Of a stretch of DNA of 64,000 nt, positions 17,633 through 26,906 are shown one piece after another (position 1 is the first letter of the stretch; the number at the start of each line of letters is the position of its first letter). The stretch comes from Butyrivibrio sp. (GTDB lineage Bacteria > Bacillota > Clostridia > Lachnospirales > Lachnospiraceae), in NCBI RefSeq assembly GCF_017433805.1, contig NZ_JAFRGN010000040.1:62001-126000 (forward strand), written 5' to 3'. The position numbers and the translations under genes were made by a program. The notes beneath the pieces are model-generated. The model made no database searches. It saw nothing but the letters and a program-made list of their open reading frames with translations, and was not told the DNA's origin.

Positions 17633-18778
17633 ATGAAAATGCGATATTGTAAGCGTTGCCTGCAGCCAGACACCAGACCAGGCATTGTTTTTGACGACGA
17701 ACAGATTTGTTTTGCCTGCCGTTATGAAGAATCTAAGGCAACTATCGATTGGGCAGCACGTGAAGCTGAGCTCAGATCATTTGCTGAAGAAGCTAAGGAA
17801 GAAGCCAAGAAGCGTGGTAACACTTATGATTGTATCATCGGTGTATCAGGCGGTAAGGATTCTACATTCCAGGCTGTTTATGCAAAAGAAAGACTTGGAC
17901 TTAATCCTCTTCTCATCAACTGTATGCCAGATGAGATAACAGAGATTGGTCGCAAGAACATCGAGAACCTCAACAATCTTGGTTTTGATATCATTTCTAT
18001 CAGACCTAATCCTATTGTTGCCAAGAAGCTCGCCAGAAAGTCATTCTTTGAGAGAGGTAACATTATTGCTGCTTCTGAATACTGTCTGTGGGCATCATCA
18101 TATATCATGGCTGTTAAGTTCAATATTCCTCTTATTATCCAGGGTGAGAACGCAGCACTTACACTTGGCGCTGCCAAGAACCAGGAAGCTACAGGTAATG
18201 CATTCTCAGTAATGCAGCTTGAAACAATCCGTGGCGCAAGCGTTGACAGCTTTGTAGATCTTTCTAATAACATCACAGAAAAAGACCTGTTCCTTTACAA
18301 GATTCCTACTGTTGAGGAGATGCAGGCTAAGGGAATCAGAGCTATCTTCCTTCAGTACTACACAAAGGAATGGTCACAGGTTACAAATGCAGACTTTGCA
18401 GTAGCTAGAGGCCTTACAGGCAGAAGTGGTAACCTTCACGATCTTGGCCGTTACAGAAGATATACAGCACTTGATTGCGACCTTCAGATTCCTAACCAGA
18501 TGATCAAGTATCTCAAGTTTGGTTTCGGATATGCAACAGATGAGATCTGCTACGACATCAGAGAAGGCCGTTTCAGCAGAGAAGACGGCAAGTGGTATGT
18601 CAATGAGTACGATGGTGGCTGTGGTGAACAGTACATCGAGCAGACATGCAAATACTTATCAATCACCAAGGAAGAGTTCTGGGAAGTAGTTGATAAGTAT
18701 GTAAATAGAGATCTCTTCGAAAAGATTGATGGTAAATGGACACCTAAGTTCACTGTAGGAGAAGATTACGAGTCATGA
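17633..18778 (+). CDS. pseA: N-acetyl sugar amidotransferase PseA (acetamidino-forming)
   Basis: A PP-loop ATP pyrophosphatase-type enzyme of 381 residues, matching the length of Campylobacter PseA. It has an N-terminal zinc-like CKRCLQPDTRPGI...CFAC pattern, the ATP loop GVSGGKDST (about residues 69-77), YCLWASSYIM and the GRSGNLHDLGRYRRYT block. PseA is required to make the acetamidino form of pseudaminic acid (Pse5Ac7Am). AAAGGAG precedes ATG at 17633. It is divergent from the pse operon and its codons look optimised (GGT, CGT, AAC), as if well expressed. No HisH/HisF-like ammonia donor is present nearby. It overlaps the next gene by ATGA. Confidence 0.85.
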   Translation: MKMRYCKRCLQPDTRPGIVFDDEQICFACRYEESKATIDWAAREAELRSFAEEAKEEAKKRGNTYDCIIGVSGGKDSTFQAVYAKERLGLNPLLINCMPDEITEIGRKNIENLNNLGFDIISIRPNPIVAKKLARKSFFERGNIIAASEYCLWASSYIMAVKFNIPLIIQGENAALTLGAAKNQEATGNAFSVMQLETIRGASVDSFVDLSNNITEKDLFLYKIPTVEEMQAKGIRAIFLQYYTKEWSQVTNADFAVARGLTGRSGNLHDLGRYRRYTALDCDLQIPNQMIKYLKFGFGYATDEICYDIREGRFSREDGKWYVNEYDGGCGEQYIEQTCKYLSITKEEFWEVVDKYVNRDLFEKIDGKWTPKFTVGEDYES

Positions 18779-20529
18779 CAAAGACAAATACTCTTAAAAA
18801 GTATTGGTACGTATATTTAACAGGAACACTGCTGGCTATTCAGGCCGCAGTGTTCCTTATATTTAGAGGCGAAAGCTATTTCCAGATTCACGATAACCTG
18901 GATCTGTTTATGGCTCACTATGAGATGCTCAAAAAAGCAGGGCTGTGGTTTAAGCAGGGCGCTGATGCTCCTATTCTCCACGGTGTTCCAAGAGATTTAT
19001 TCGGGTCCGAATTCCTGATCTACAATCTCTTCTACATTCTGCTTCCTGGCGTTTGGGCATACCTTGCCGGTTACGCAGCCAAAATAGCAGTTGGTATGAT
19101 ATCCTTTATCCTTTTGGCCAAGGATGTGTACAAGGATCACTACGAGCAGTACAAGCCTCTTATTATTGTAATTGCTGCAGCTTATGGAATGATTCCTGTA
19201 TTCCCTACCTATGGAATCGCCTTTACTTCTGTTCCATTTATTATTTTGCTTCTCAGAAAGCTGTACTTTGCAGATAACTTTAAGCAGAGACTTCCGTACT
19301 ATATTGGAGTATTTTTATATCCACTGTTATCTTATTTCTCCTACCACGGATTCTTTATTCTTTCCTACATGGTAGTAGCTGTAATCATTCTGTGGATAAG
19401 GGATAAGCATTTTCCTAAGAGCACTTTTGCTTCAATAGTTATTCTCTCAGCTGGATATATTATCTTTGAATACAGATTGTTCAAAGAAATGCTCTTCACT
19501 GATACTGTTACTATCAGAACTACAATGGATCACGGCGATATCAGTTTTGGACAGGCAATACTCACAGCTCTTACAGAATTTGCTGATGCTTCCTTCCATT
19601 CTGAGGATTCTCATACCTATGTAGTTCTAGGCGTTGTATTGATTGCAATTGTTATTATTAATGCAATCTATATCAAAAATAAAGAAGCAAACAAGATCCT
19701 GAAGGATCCTATCAATCTGGTTATGCTCTGGATTCTCTTCAATGTTCTGATTTTTGGATTATACCAGTATGCTCCATTCAGACATCTGTTTGAGCTTCTG
19801 GTTCCACCACTTACAGGCTTCGAGTTTGCAAGAACTGCTTACTTTAATACCTTCCTGTGGTACGCTGAGCTACTGCTTGTTTGTATCAGAATGTATGACT
19901 ATAGCAAAAAGAATCTCAAGCTTCTTGCTAATGTAATAGTTACTCTGGCAGTACTTGTTGTAATGTTTGTTCCTCAGGTATATAACGACTTCTATTACAC
20001 CTGTTACAATCAGGCCTTTAAGATAATCAAGCATCGTGACACAACTTATGTTAACTACAATGAATTCTACTCAACCAAGTTGTTCGATAAAATAATAGAT
20101 GATATCGATTATAATGGCGAGTGGTCTGCTGCTTACGGTATGCACCCAGCAGTTCTGAACTACAATGGAATTGCTACTGTGGATGGTTATCTTGGAATGT
20201 ATGCTCAGGAGTACAAAGATAAATGGACCAGTATCATCGAGCCAGCTCTTGAAGGTTCACCTTCACTTAAGTCCTATTTCGAGGGCTGGGGAGCGCGAGT
20301 AAGTTTGTACTCTGGATCAGATGAGAATACTTATGCTCCTCTGAGAAATCTTGAGGTAACTGACAAGAGACTCGTGGTAAACATGGACGAACTTAAGAGC
20401 CTTGACTGTAAATATATTTTCTCACGAATCGAGTTATCAAATGCTGATGAGCTTGGAATCAAACTTGTCGGCACTTACACAGACGATAGCAGTCCTTATA
20501 CAATCTATGTTTATGATTTAGACGCTTAA
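18775..20529 (+). CDS. DUF6044-like polytopic membrane protein
   Basis: 584 residues with an N-terminal membrane helix, the outer-loop motif YFQIHDNLDLF, about ten further helices, and an outer C-terminal domain of about 165 residues (from NEFYSTKLFDKIIDDI). I associate this pattern with DUF6044 (YkoS-like) proteins, from memory. The acidic outer-loop motif and C-terminal outer domain suggest a GT-C enzyme. The four-base overlap with pseA shows co-translation, so it may act on the glycan carrying the amidinated nonulosonate. A terminator follows at once. Confidence 0.68.
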   Translation: MTKTNTLKKYWYVYLTGTLLAIQAAVFLIFRGESYFQIHDNLDLFMAHYEMLKKAGLWFKQGADAPILHGVPRDLFGSEFLIYNLFYILLPGVWAYLAGYAAKIAVGMISFILLAKDVYKDHYEQYKPLIIVIAAAYGMIPVFPTYGIAFTSVPFIILLLRKLYFADNFKQRLPYYIGVFLYPLLSYFSYHGFFILSYMVVAVIILWIRDKHFPKSTFASIVILSAGYIIFEYRLFKEMLFTDTVTIRTTMDHGDISFGQAILTALTEFADASFHSEDSHTYVVLGVVLIAIVIINAIYIKNKEANKILKDPINLVMLWILFNVLIFGLYQYAPFRHLFELLVPPLTGFEFARTAYFNTFLWYAELLLVCIRMYDYSKKNLKLLANVIVTLAVLVVMFVPQVYNDFYYTCYNQAFKIIKHRDTTYVNYNEFYSTKLFDKIIDDIDYNGEWSAAYGMHPAVLNYNGIATVDGYLGMYAQEYKDKWTSIIEPALEGSPSLKSYFEGWGARVSLYSGSDENTYAPLRNLEVTDKRLVVNMDELKSLDCKYIFSRIELSNADELGIKLVGTYTDDSSPYTIYVYDLDA

Positions 20530-20533
20530 TATT

Positions 20534-20569
20534 AAAAGCCGCACGGATATGATTCCGTGCGCTTTTTTT
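20534..20569. terminator. Bidirectional rho-independent terminator
   Basis: CGCACGGA (20540-20547), a six-base loop and TCCGTGCG (20554-20561) form an 8-pair stem. It is followed by a T run on the plus strand, and the AAAA at 20534-20537 gives a T run on the minus strand. It closes the pseA operon and the convergent polysaccharide operon. Confidence 0.85.
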
Positions 20570-22175
20570 ATTCTAATTCATAGGAGTTCCACATATCCTC
20601 AGTAAAAAGTGGCATAATCTGCGTTTTCCTCGTAGCCTCTTTAAGGTCAGTGATTGCTTTGTCCTGATAATCATCATCAGCTACATAGAGGATAATCTTT
20701 GAAGCATTAACAATCTCAGAATCTTCGATATTATTGGAATTCTCCACATCCATATAGAAAACTTTATCATATTGCAAGAGTTCATCTGTGAGGCGCCATA
20801 TGTTATGAGGAGTGGCTGGGTTGAACATTACTACTGCCACCTGATCGTGGTTATCAGCAGCGTATTGAATCTTAGCTGTATCCTCAGGATAGAGGAACAA
20901 TACGCGGTTATCAATACATATTCCTTTTACCAATATTACTAATACAAAAACACTAGCCAGAACACCAGCAATTATAGGTACTACAGAATTCTCTTTTCCC
21001 TGAGCGTCTTCAAATCTCCATATCCTCTGCAACAGAATCACAGTAATCAAGATAATAAGCCCGTAGCAAGGCATCTCATATCTGTTAGAAGCAGCACCCA
21101 CGAGAAGTGCTGTCTTGGAGGTAATGAGGAAATATCCGATTGTGCCGATGATAAGTATCACAAGGTCAGGCGTAAATGCTATGGTCTTCTTTTGGTAAAT
21201 TCTGATGCCAAGTCCAATAAGAATCGCCTCGAGCACCAGAATAAATAATCCAGCAAATACGAAGTCATTAAGAAGACCTGCAAAAAACGATAGCCTCATA
21301 ATCGTATTTCCTATATCAAACAGGCTTCCAGCTGCCTCATTTCCTCTGTATCCGCCTAGCATATGGTGAATGCTTGCAGGGTAAGTTATGACTGCTAATC
21401 CAAGGGATATAGCGCAGCTTGCCACATATATCAGACCATATCTGACATTCTTTTTCCAAAATATTAGCCAAGCAGTAAATGCAATTCCAATGGACACAAA
21501 GAAAAAGATGTAGAAATATTGTGTCAAAAAGCCAAGGTACGAAGTAACCATGACAGGCAGCATATATGAAGCATAAGCTCTGAGCGCAGACTTCATATCT
21601 CTTTTACCAGTATTGGCCTTATCCCCATAGAGAGAATAATCCTGGATCAGCCTGATATGAAAATAAGCACAAAGGGCTACCCACAGCGAAAGCCATGCAT
21701 ACATTCTGATGAGCATATTGCTGGAAATAGTCTGAGGATTTACTCCATAGAACAGCAAAGCTATAGCTTCTAGCCAGCATGGTGTTTTAAGGCGCTTCAT
21801 GATAAGATGCATCACCCAGAAAGCTAAGACAAATGCAATAAGATTAGTTATGACACCCGTCCATTTGGTGAACACGCCAGGTACTAATGAACAGATAGTG
21901 TGAAAGATCATGTAATAAAGCGGCGGATGAACATCCCAGGACTGAACGAGCTTAACAAGCCCATAGTTAAAACCTTCCCCTGGTCTTACTACGAATTCAT
22001 CCAGTATAGTCTGCCTATCCTGCCACTCTCTGTCTGGCTGATAGAGGCCAGCCGTTCTATTGGAAGAATAATAGGTATAGTACTCATCCTCATGAAATCC
22101 GGACTTCTGGAATCCGAAGTATATATTCACTATTATTGAAAGCACAAAAATGAGTAATATGCCACATTTCTTCAT
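20568..22175 (-). CDS. GT-C glycosyltransferase, GT39/ArnT-like
   Basis: 535 residues, an N-terminal signal anchor and about eleven helices. The first outer loop carries the acidic pair FHEDEYYTYY, and a later loop WDVHPPLYY, both characteristic of protein mannosyltransferase/ArnT-type enzymes that use polyprenyl-phosphate sugars outside the membrane. A C-terminal outer segment of about 120 residues follows the last helix. It is the final gene of the polysaccharide operon and overlaps the GT2 gene before it by one base. The stop lies inside the bidirectional terminator. Donor sugar unknown. Confidence 0.8.
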   Translation of the reverse strand: MKKCGILLIFVLSIIVNIYFGFQKSGFHEDEYYTYYSSNRTAGLYQPDREWQDRQTILDEFVVRPGEGFNYGLVKLVQSWDVHPPLYYMIFHTICSLVPGVFTKWTGVITNLIAFVLAFWVMHLIMKRLKTPCWLEAIALLFYGVNPQTISSNMLIRMYAWLSLWVALCAYFHIRLIQDYSLYGDKANTGKRDMKSALRAYASYMLPVMVTSYLGFLTQYFYIFFFVSIGIAFTAWLIFWKKNVRYGLIYVASCAISLGLAVITYPASIHHMLGGYRGNEAAGSLFDIGNTIMRLSFFAGLLNDFVFAGLFILVLEAILIGLGIRIYQKKTIAFTPDLVILIIGTIGYFLITSKTALLVGAASNRYEMPCYGLIILITVILLQRIWRFEDAQGKENSVVPIIAGVLASVFVLVILVKGICIDNRVLFLYPEDTAKIQYAADNHDQVAVVMFNPATPHNIWRLTDELLQYDKVFYMDVENSNNIEDSEIVNASKIILYVADDDYQDKAITDLKEATRKTQIMPLFTEDMWNSYELE

Positions 22176-23185
22176 CAGTTCAAACCTCTTACAAAGGCGT
22201 GGAGCCTGCGCACAAACCTGGGTGCAGGAGCAAGAATAAATAAATACGCCTTCTGTTTACCAGTCAAATACTCATTGCCAAGTATCTCTCCCATATTGGA
22301 TCTGATATTCCTGACAACATCCATGTAGAACGTGTTATCTCTGGTCATCTTGGACACAGGGATATGCAAAAGATAATCCAGTCTCTGAACAGCACCAAAT
22401 CTTTTAGCTACGCTCTCCAGCTCTGGAAACTCTTTTTTAACAAGCTCAAGTACAACATCCGCATTACGCACAATATCAGTAAATACAGATGGAAAATAGT
22501 CCCTATCTTCAACTTTTCTGCGGCTGTTACTGCCAAGTCTGTAGAAAACGTGATAATACTGCTGAGGAAGAATAACCACTTTATTGACCTTCCCCAGCAT
22601 GTGGATCATCAAATAGAAATCCTCGTTAAGTTCGCCCTCAGGAAACAACATATCCTCTGTAAAAAGAGCTCTTTTAACAAGCTTGGTGCAATAAGAAGCA
22701 TCGCCCGTGTGCATCAGAAGAGTTCTGAAATGCTCCCTGGGCTCAATAACTGTAACTCCGGAAGGAGGAATCACAACATCAGGGCGTTTAGTGCCATCCT
22801 CTGATATCTCATCCCTGGAAATCTGTACCATATCAGCATCGTACTCGAGAGCAGCGCTCATAAGGCTGCTGTACATACGAGAATCAACAAAGTCATCGCT
22901 ATCCACAAAGCCGATATAGTCCCCTGTGGCATGCCCTATTCCAAGGTTTCTGGCACTACTGGAGCCACCATTTTCCTTGTGATAAACAGTCACATTCTCA
23001 TATCTGTCTGCCAGCTCATCAGCCACTTTCCCTGTGCCATCAGAAGAACCATCGTCCACAACAATTATCTCCAAAAGCTCTGAAGGATAATCCTGTGAAG
23101 CAACGGATTTAACGCATTTACCAAGCAGGTCTTCGATATTATATGCAGGAATAACAACCGATATCTTTTTGTCAAAATCAGGCAT
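22175..23185 (-). CDS. Family 2 glycosyltransferase
   Basis: GT-A fold: SVVIPAYNIEDLL, VDDGSSDGTGKVAD, and the DxD region GFVDSDDFVDSRMY. The C-terminal part has the YYHVFYRLGSNSR patch seen in capsule and EPS enzymes. The start is set at MPDFDKK by GGAGGAAGCAA directly upstream; the longer frame back to 23224 lies within the upstream gene. The coding overlap with that gene is 8 bases. Adds one sugar of the repeat unit on the cytoplasmic face; identity unknown. Confidence 0.88.
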   Translation of the reverse strand: MPDFDKKISVVIPAYNIEDLLGKCVKSVASQDYPSELLEIIVVDDGSSDGTGKVADELADRYENVTVYHKENGGSSSARNLGIGHATGDYIGFVDSDDFVDSRMYSSLMSAALEYDADMVQISRDEISEDGTKRPDVVIPPSGVTVIEPREHFRTLLMHTGDASYCTKLVKRALFTEDMLFPEGELNEDFYLMIHMLGKVNKVVILPQQYYHVFYRLGSNSRRKVEDRDYFPSVFTDIVRNADVVLELVKKEFPELESVAKRFGAVQRLDYLLHIPVSKMTRDNTFYMDVVRNIRSNMGEILGNEYLTGKQKAYLFILAPAPRFVRRLHAFVRGLN

Positions 23186-24407
23186 TTGCTTCCTCCGGAA
23201 TCTGCATCTGCTTATAAAGGTCATAGCCTACAGTAAGGATAATAACAAGCATAGCAACAGTAAGTGGCCACAGGTATGTAACTGTAGAGCCAAATAAATA
23301 TCTGGTATAAGTGATCATTGAAATCACCTGAAGGAACGCACATACAGGAAGTCTCTTGTAGCTATAAAGAGCATAAACTACTGCAAGCAGCTCAGGCATA
23401 TATCCGTATCTCTCATGCATAACAGGAAGGCAGAAGCAACAGAGCTCAGCTGTAAATATAACAAGAGTTATCATAAACTTATCGGTAATCTCGAACTTCT
23501 TGTTGTACATATAGTAGGCAATCATACCAAAGATAACTACAGTTGCCAATACTCCACCTTTGATAATAAGGCGCCTTACGTTCTTATCAAGATCGGATGT
23601 TATTATTGTATATATACTTGGATAGTTCATTGAAAGTCTTGTGAACATTTCAACCTGGTTGCCATAGATTCCCAGAAGGTCAGCCCATTCTCTTCCAGCG
23701 ATTGCTGAAGGAATCATAGAGACAACATGGAATACTGGAACCACTAAAGCATATCTGATCTTAATCTTGTTCTTAAGCCACATCAAGATAATGAATGGCA
23801 CAAAGAAAATTGCCTGCTGCTTAAAGCTGTAGGATATAGCCAGATACAGAAATACTCTGAAATCATTCCCTTTTAACACATGTAAAAGGGATAACAAAAT
23901 AAAAGCTGTGTATATAGAATCATTCTGAGCCCAGGCTGCACTGTTGAGCACAACAGTTGGAAGAAACAGCACTGCGAAATATGCAAGCATAGACTTCTGC
24001 ACATTTCTGCCTGATACATGGTATGCAATCCTTGCAAGGTTAACTGCGCAGACAAAGTCAAAGATTACTGACAAGGTCTTAACCAGATACATATCAGCTA
24101 TAGCTCCATTACCGCCAATATAGTGCAGTAATACGATCAGATACTGAAACATGCAGTTATAATCGAAAGTACTGGCATCAGATACTCCAGGCTTGATTCC
24201 AAGGTATGCAAAGCCTCCAGCTGCATGACACTCTTTCATCCAATCCGCAAAGGCTTTCACGTAATCTCCAGACTCAATATCATACAGGGAAAATCTGAAC
24301 ATCACTCCCAGTGTAGTCAGTACAATAGCCACCAGAATGTCAAAGCACTTTATCTTTACATCCCCAAACTTAAATTCAACATCAAAAATCTTATCAATAG
24401 TTCTCAT
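23178..24407 (-). CDS. Gpi18-like mannosyltransferase-type membrane protein (GT-C)
   Basis: 409 residues with about nine helices. The first outer loop carries the acidic IESGDYVKAF (about residues 44-53). Further on come LPTVVLNSAAWAQNDSIYT and SYSFKQQAIFF, the pattern of bacterial proteins related to the Gpi18 mannosyltransferase group. These use lipid-phosphate sugars on the outer face. In this operon the GtrB-like transferase at 33152-34090 could make the lipid-phosphate donor. The actual sugar need not be mannose. Confidence 0.78.
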   Translation of the reverse strand: MRTIDKIFDVEFKFGDVKIKCFDILVAIVLTTLGVMFRFSLYDIESGDYVKAFADWMKECHAAGGFAYLGIKPGVSDASTFDYNCMFQYLIVLLHYIGGNGAIADMYLVKTLSVIFDFVCAVNLARIAYHVSGRNVQKSMLAYFAVLFLPTVVLNSAAWAQNDSIYTAFILLSLLHVLKGNDFRVFLYLAISYSFKQQAIFFVPFIILMWLKNKIKIRYALVVPVFHVVSMIPSAIAGREWADLLGIYGNQVEMFTRLSMNYPSIYTIITSDLDKNVRRLIIKGGVLATVVIFGMIAYYMYNKKFEITDKFMITLVIFTAELCCFCLPVMHERYGYMPELLAVVYALYSYKRLPVCAFLQVISMITYTRYLFGSTVTYLWPLTVAMLVIILTVGYDLYKQMQIPEEANA

Positions 24408-24410
24408 TTC

Positions 24411-25598
24411 TTATTCCAATCTGTTTTTTTCCTGTAATGAACGAATAAATCCTGCCGGCGGAAGATTAGGCGCTAAGCTCATAGGACCATCTGCGCTTGG
24501 CTCTGGAGTATTTTCGTTCATATACTCTTTTACAAATCTTATCAGCTCCCTGGCTGCATTTTCAGCATTCCACCACTTCTCAATGCTCTCCTGCGCTCTT
24601 TTGCCAAACTCTCGAATTTTATCTCTATTTTCAAATAAATACAAGACTTTGGCCTGCATGGCATCCAAACTGCCATTATCATAGCTAAGTCCATTTACGC
24701 CATCCTGTATCAGGAACGGAACAGCGCCAGCCTCATTAGAAGCTACCACAGCGCATCCGCACTGCATCGCCTCATTAACAACAGCGCCCCAGCCCTCTAG
24801 ATAATTGCTTGTAAAAAGAAATACATCAGCCTTCTGCATATATGTGAGCACTTCGTCAGGTCTTTTACCACCATGCATTATTACCTTATCCTGAAGACCA
24901 TACTGACTGATAAGCGCTTCCAGGTCGCTTCGCTTGTTGCCATCTCCAACAATATCAAGCCTGAAATTATATCCCTTTTCAGCAAGGCTTCTGGCGGTTT
25001 CTATGGCATATTCGCTGTGCTTGAGCTCTATAAGTCTTCCTGCCCAGCAAAGCTTGATACACTCAGACAACTCTGGTTTAATATAGCTCTCACTAGCCTT
25101 TTCAGGGAAGTATCCCCATTTAAGCTTCTTGCCCGGATAGCTCCTTATCAGATCAAAATCCGAGGCAACATAAGCGCCTGCGCACAATAAATACACAGGC
25201 TTATTTCTATATCTGATATGTTCGTTATATTTAGCCATAAGTCCCTTGGGGCTTATGAACTTCCACTGTCCTTCCCTGTAAATGCGTTCACTCACCCTGA
25301 AGGTCAGCTTACCGGAAGACAGCCTCTCTTTTTCTATATCTGCAACTATTCCATCGGACCATCCAAGGATAGTCACATCACTATCCAGAATAAGCCGTTT
25401 GCACTTATCTTCATCCTCGTAAAAAAGCGAAACAAATGGGAGTTCACTAACATCCATCCCCCAGCCCATAGCAATACGCTTTTCCTCCATAGGCTCTGTC
25501 TGGATAAAATGAAACTCCACATCCTCCATGCTGTTCATGGCTTTGCAGAATGGAAGCTGATGATGATTTATGTAGTTGGAAACAAAGGTAACTTTCAT
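24411..25598 (-). CDS. Family 4 glycosyltransferase
   Basis: GT-B fold enzyme: KVTFVSNYINHHQLPFC at the N-terminus, and the donor site VFLFTSNYLEGWGAVVNEAMQ with the ExxxxxxxE-type glutamates, then GCAVVASNEAGAVPFL. The first ATG is at 25598 after GGTGGAAGAGG; a TTG farther upstream is rejected because it lies inside the preceding gene. It acts on the cytoplasmic face on a polyprenyl-linked intermediate. It is separated by three bases from the Gpi18-like gene. Confidence 0.88.
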   Translation of the reverse strand: MKVTFVSNYINHHQLPFCKAMNSMEDVEFHFIQTEPMEEKRIAMGWGMDVSELPFVSLFYEDEDKCKRLILDSDVTILGWSDGIVADIEKERLSSGKLTFRVSERIYREGQWKFISPKGLMAKYNEHIRYRNKPVYLLCAGAYVASDFDLIRSYPGKKLKWGYFPEKASESYIKPELSECIKLCWAGRLIELKHSEYAIETARSLAEKGYNFRLDIVGDGNKRSDLEALISQYGLQDKVIMHGGKRPDEVLTYMQKADVFLFTSNYLEGWGAVVNEAMQCGCAVVASNEAGAVPFLIQDGVNGLSYDNGSLDAMQAKVLYLFENRDKIREFGKRAQESIEKWWNAENAARELIRFVKEYMNENTPEPSADGPMSLAPNLPPAGFIRSLQEKNRLE

Positions 25599-25617
25599 TC
25601 CTCTTCCACCTGATATG

Positions 25618-26904
25618 TCATTTCTGATCAATGATCTGTTTATAAATCTGTATTAATCTCTTGTAATTAGCGTCGGGATCATGTGACAACTGCGCGTGTT
25701 TTCTGGCATTATCTCCGTACACACCAGAAATAACAGGCTCATCCCACATCTGAACAACAGCATCAGCAAGGCTCTGAACGTCTCCAGATTCAAAGAAGCT
25801 GCATTCCTTATTGGCCTGTATCATACTGGGAACACCGCCTACTCTGGACGCTACGATTGGCATACCAAGAAGCATTGCTTCTGCCAGTGAATTAGGAGAA
25901 TTCTCCACAACTGACGCACACACAAAGAGGCTGCTGTCAAGCATTCTCTGCTTCATCTCCTCTTCGCTCAGCATTCCAACCATTGTAACCTTTTTCTTGA
26001 GCTTATTAGCGGCTATTATTGACTTCAGATACTTGCCATAGGCGCTGGCTCTAAGGAAATATGGATATTTGCTCTGGCCTTTCCCAATAATGTTATTTCC
26101 TGCAACGTATAAATGAGCATCTGGATATTTTTCCAAAATAAGTGGCATTGCTTCCAGCACAAAATGGAAGCCCTTAAGCGGATAATCACCCTGTGACAAA
26201 AAGATGCTGTGAGGCTGTGCATTCTTCTCTTCCCACTTATCCTGGTAGAAAGAAGGTCGCATGGTCTCATTCATGGCAAAATATCTGGCCTCTGGATTGA
26301 TCTTGGCAACTTCCTCTTTATCAAAAGCAGTTCTGCCTGTAACATTGCCAGTTAAAAGAATTGATTCTCTCTCATGCTCAGCTCTTACCCTATACTTCTC
26401 CTGCTGCTGCATAAGTGAATCATCTTTAAGTCTATCGCGTAGTGTTGCTGATTTCTGGACTTCCTCAGGGATACCCGCCATATACTCCTCAGCAATCCTT
26501 GTACAAACTCCCTGAATACCTACAAGAGCCCTGTCCGGAGTACCAAAGGACCTGAGCATAGCCAGAGTATGTGGAAACTCAGTTCCAAATATATGCACTA
26601 TATCTGGATTAAAATCATCCAGTATCTCTCTGAAACGATTCTCTATAGTGCCATCATATACTTCAGGGTGGTTTAGATCCTCTGTAAAGCCATAATAAGT
26701 AACTCCATCTATAACTTCCTTGGAAGAAGCTATTTCTGAAGTTGCAGGGAAGCATACTCCCAGCTCAATCTCTCTATCAGCAAGAGGTTCCTTATTGATT
26801 CTGTCAAAACATCCGGAAAGCCAACCTTCCCTGACAGAAAATTCCTGGTTATGAGCTCTGGCATACGCCGGAAGCATAATATTACATAGCCATAAAACCT
26901 TCAA
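25618..26904 (-). CDS. Family 4 glycosyltransferase with TTG start
   Basis: 428 residues with a GT-B fold. The N-terminus reads MKVLWLCNIMLPAYA, the acceptor loop contains HIFGTEFPHT, and the donor site has LFVCASVVENSPNSLAEAML followed by MPIVASRVGGVPSMI. The codon at 26904 is TTG, but AGGAGG lies seven bases upstream and the family's first strand begins exactly there, so TTG is the real start; the next ATG would delete that strand. It follows the GT2 gene by two bases after its stop. Confidence 0.88.
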   Translation of the reverse strand: MKVLWLCNIMLPAYARAHNQEFSVREGWLSGCFDRINKEPLADREIELGVCFPATSEIASSKEVIDGVTYYGFTEDLNHPEVYDGTIENRFREILDDFNPDIVHIFGTEFPHTLAMLRSFGTPDRALVGIQGVCTRIAEEYMAGIPEEVQKSATLRDRLKDDSLMQQQEKYRVRAEHERESILLTGNVTGRTAFDKEEVAKINPEARYFAMNETMRPSFYQDKWEEKNAQPHSIFLSQGDYPLKGFHFVLEAMPLILEKYPDAHLYVAGNNIIGKGQSKYPYFLRASAYGKYLKSIIAANKLKKKVTMVGMLSEEEMKQRMLDSSLFVCASVVENSPNSLAEAMLLGMPIVASRVGGVPSMIQANKECSFFESGDVQSLADAVVQMWDEPVISGVYGDNARKHAQLSHDPDANYKRLIQIYKQIIDQK

Positions 26905-26906
26905 TA

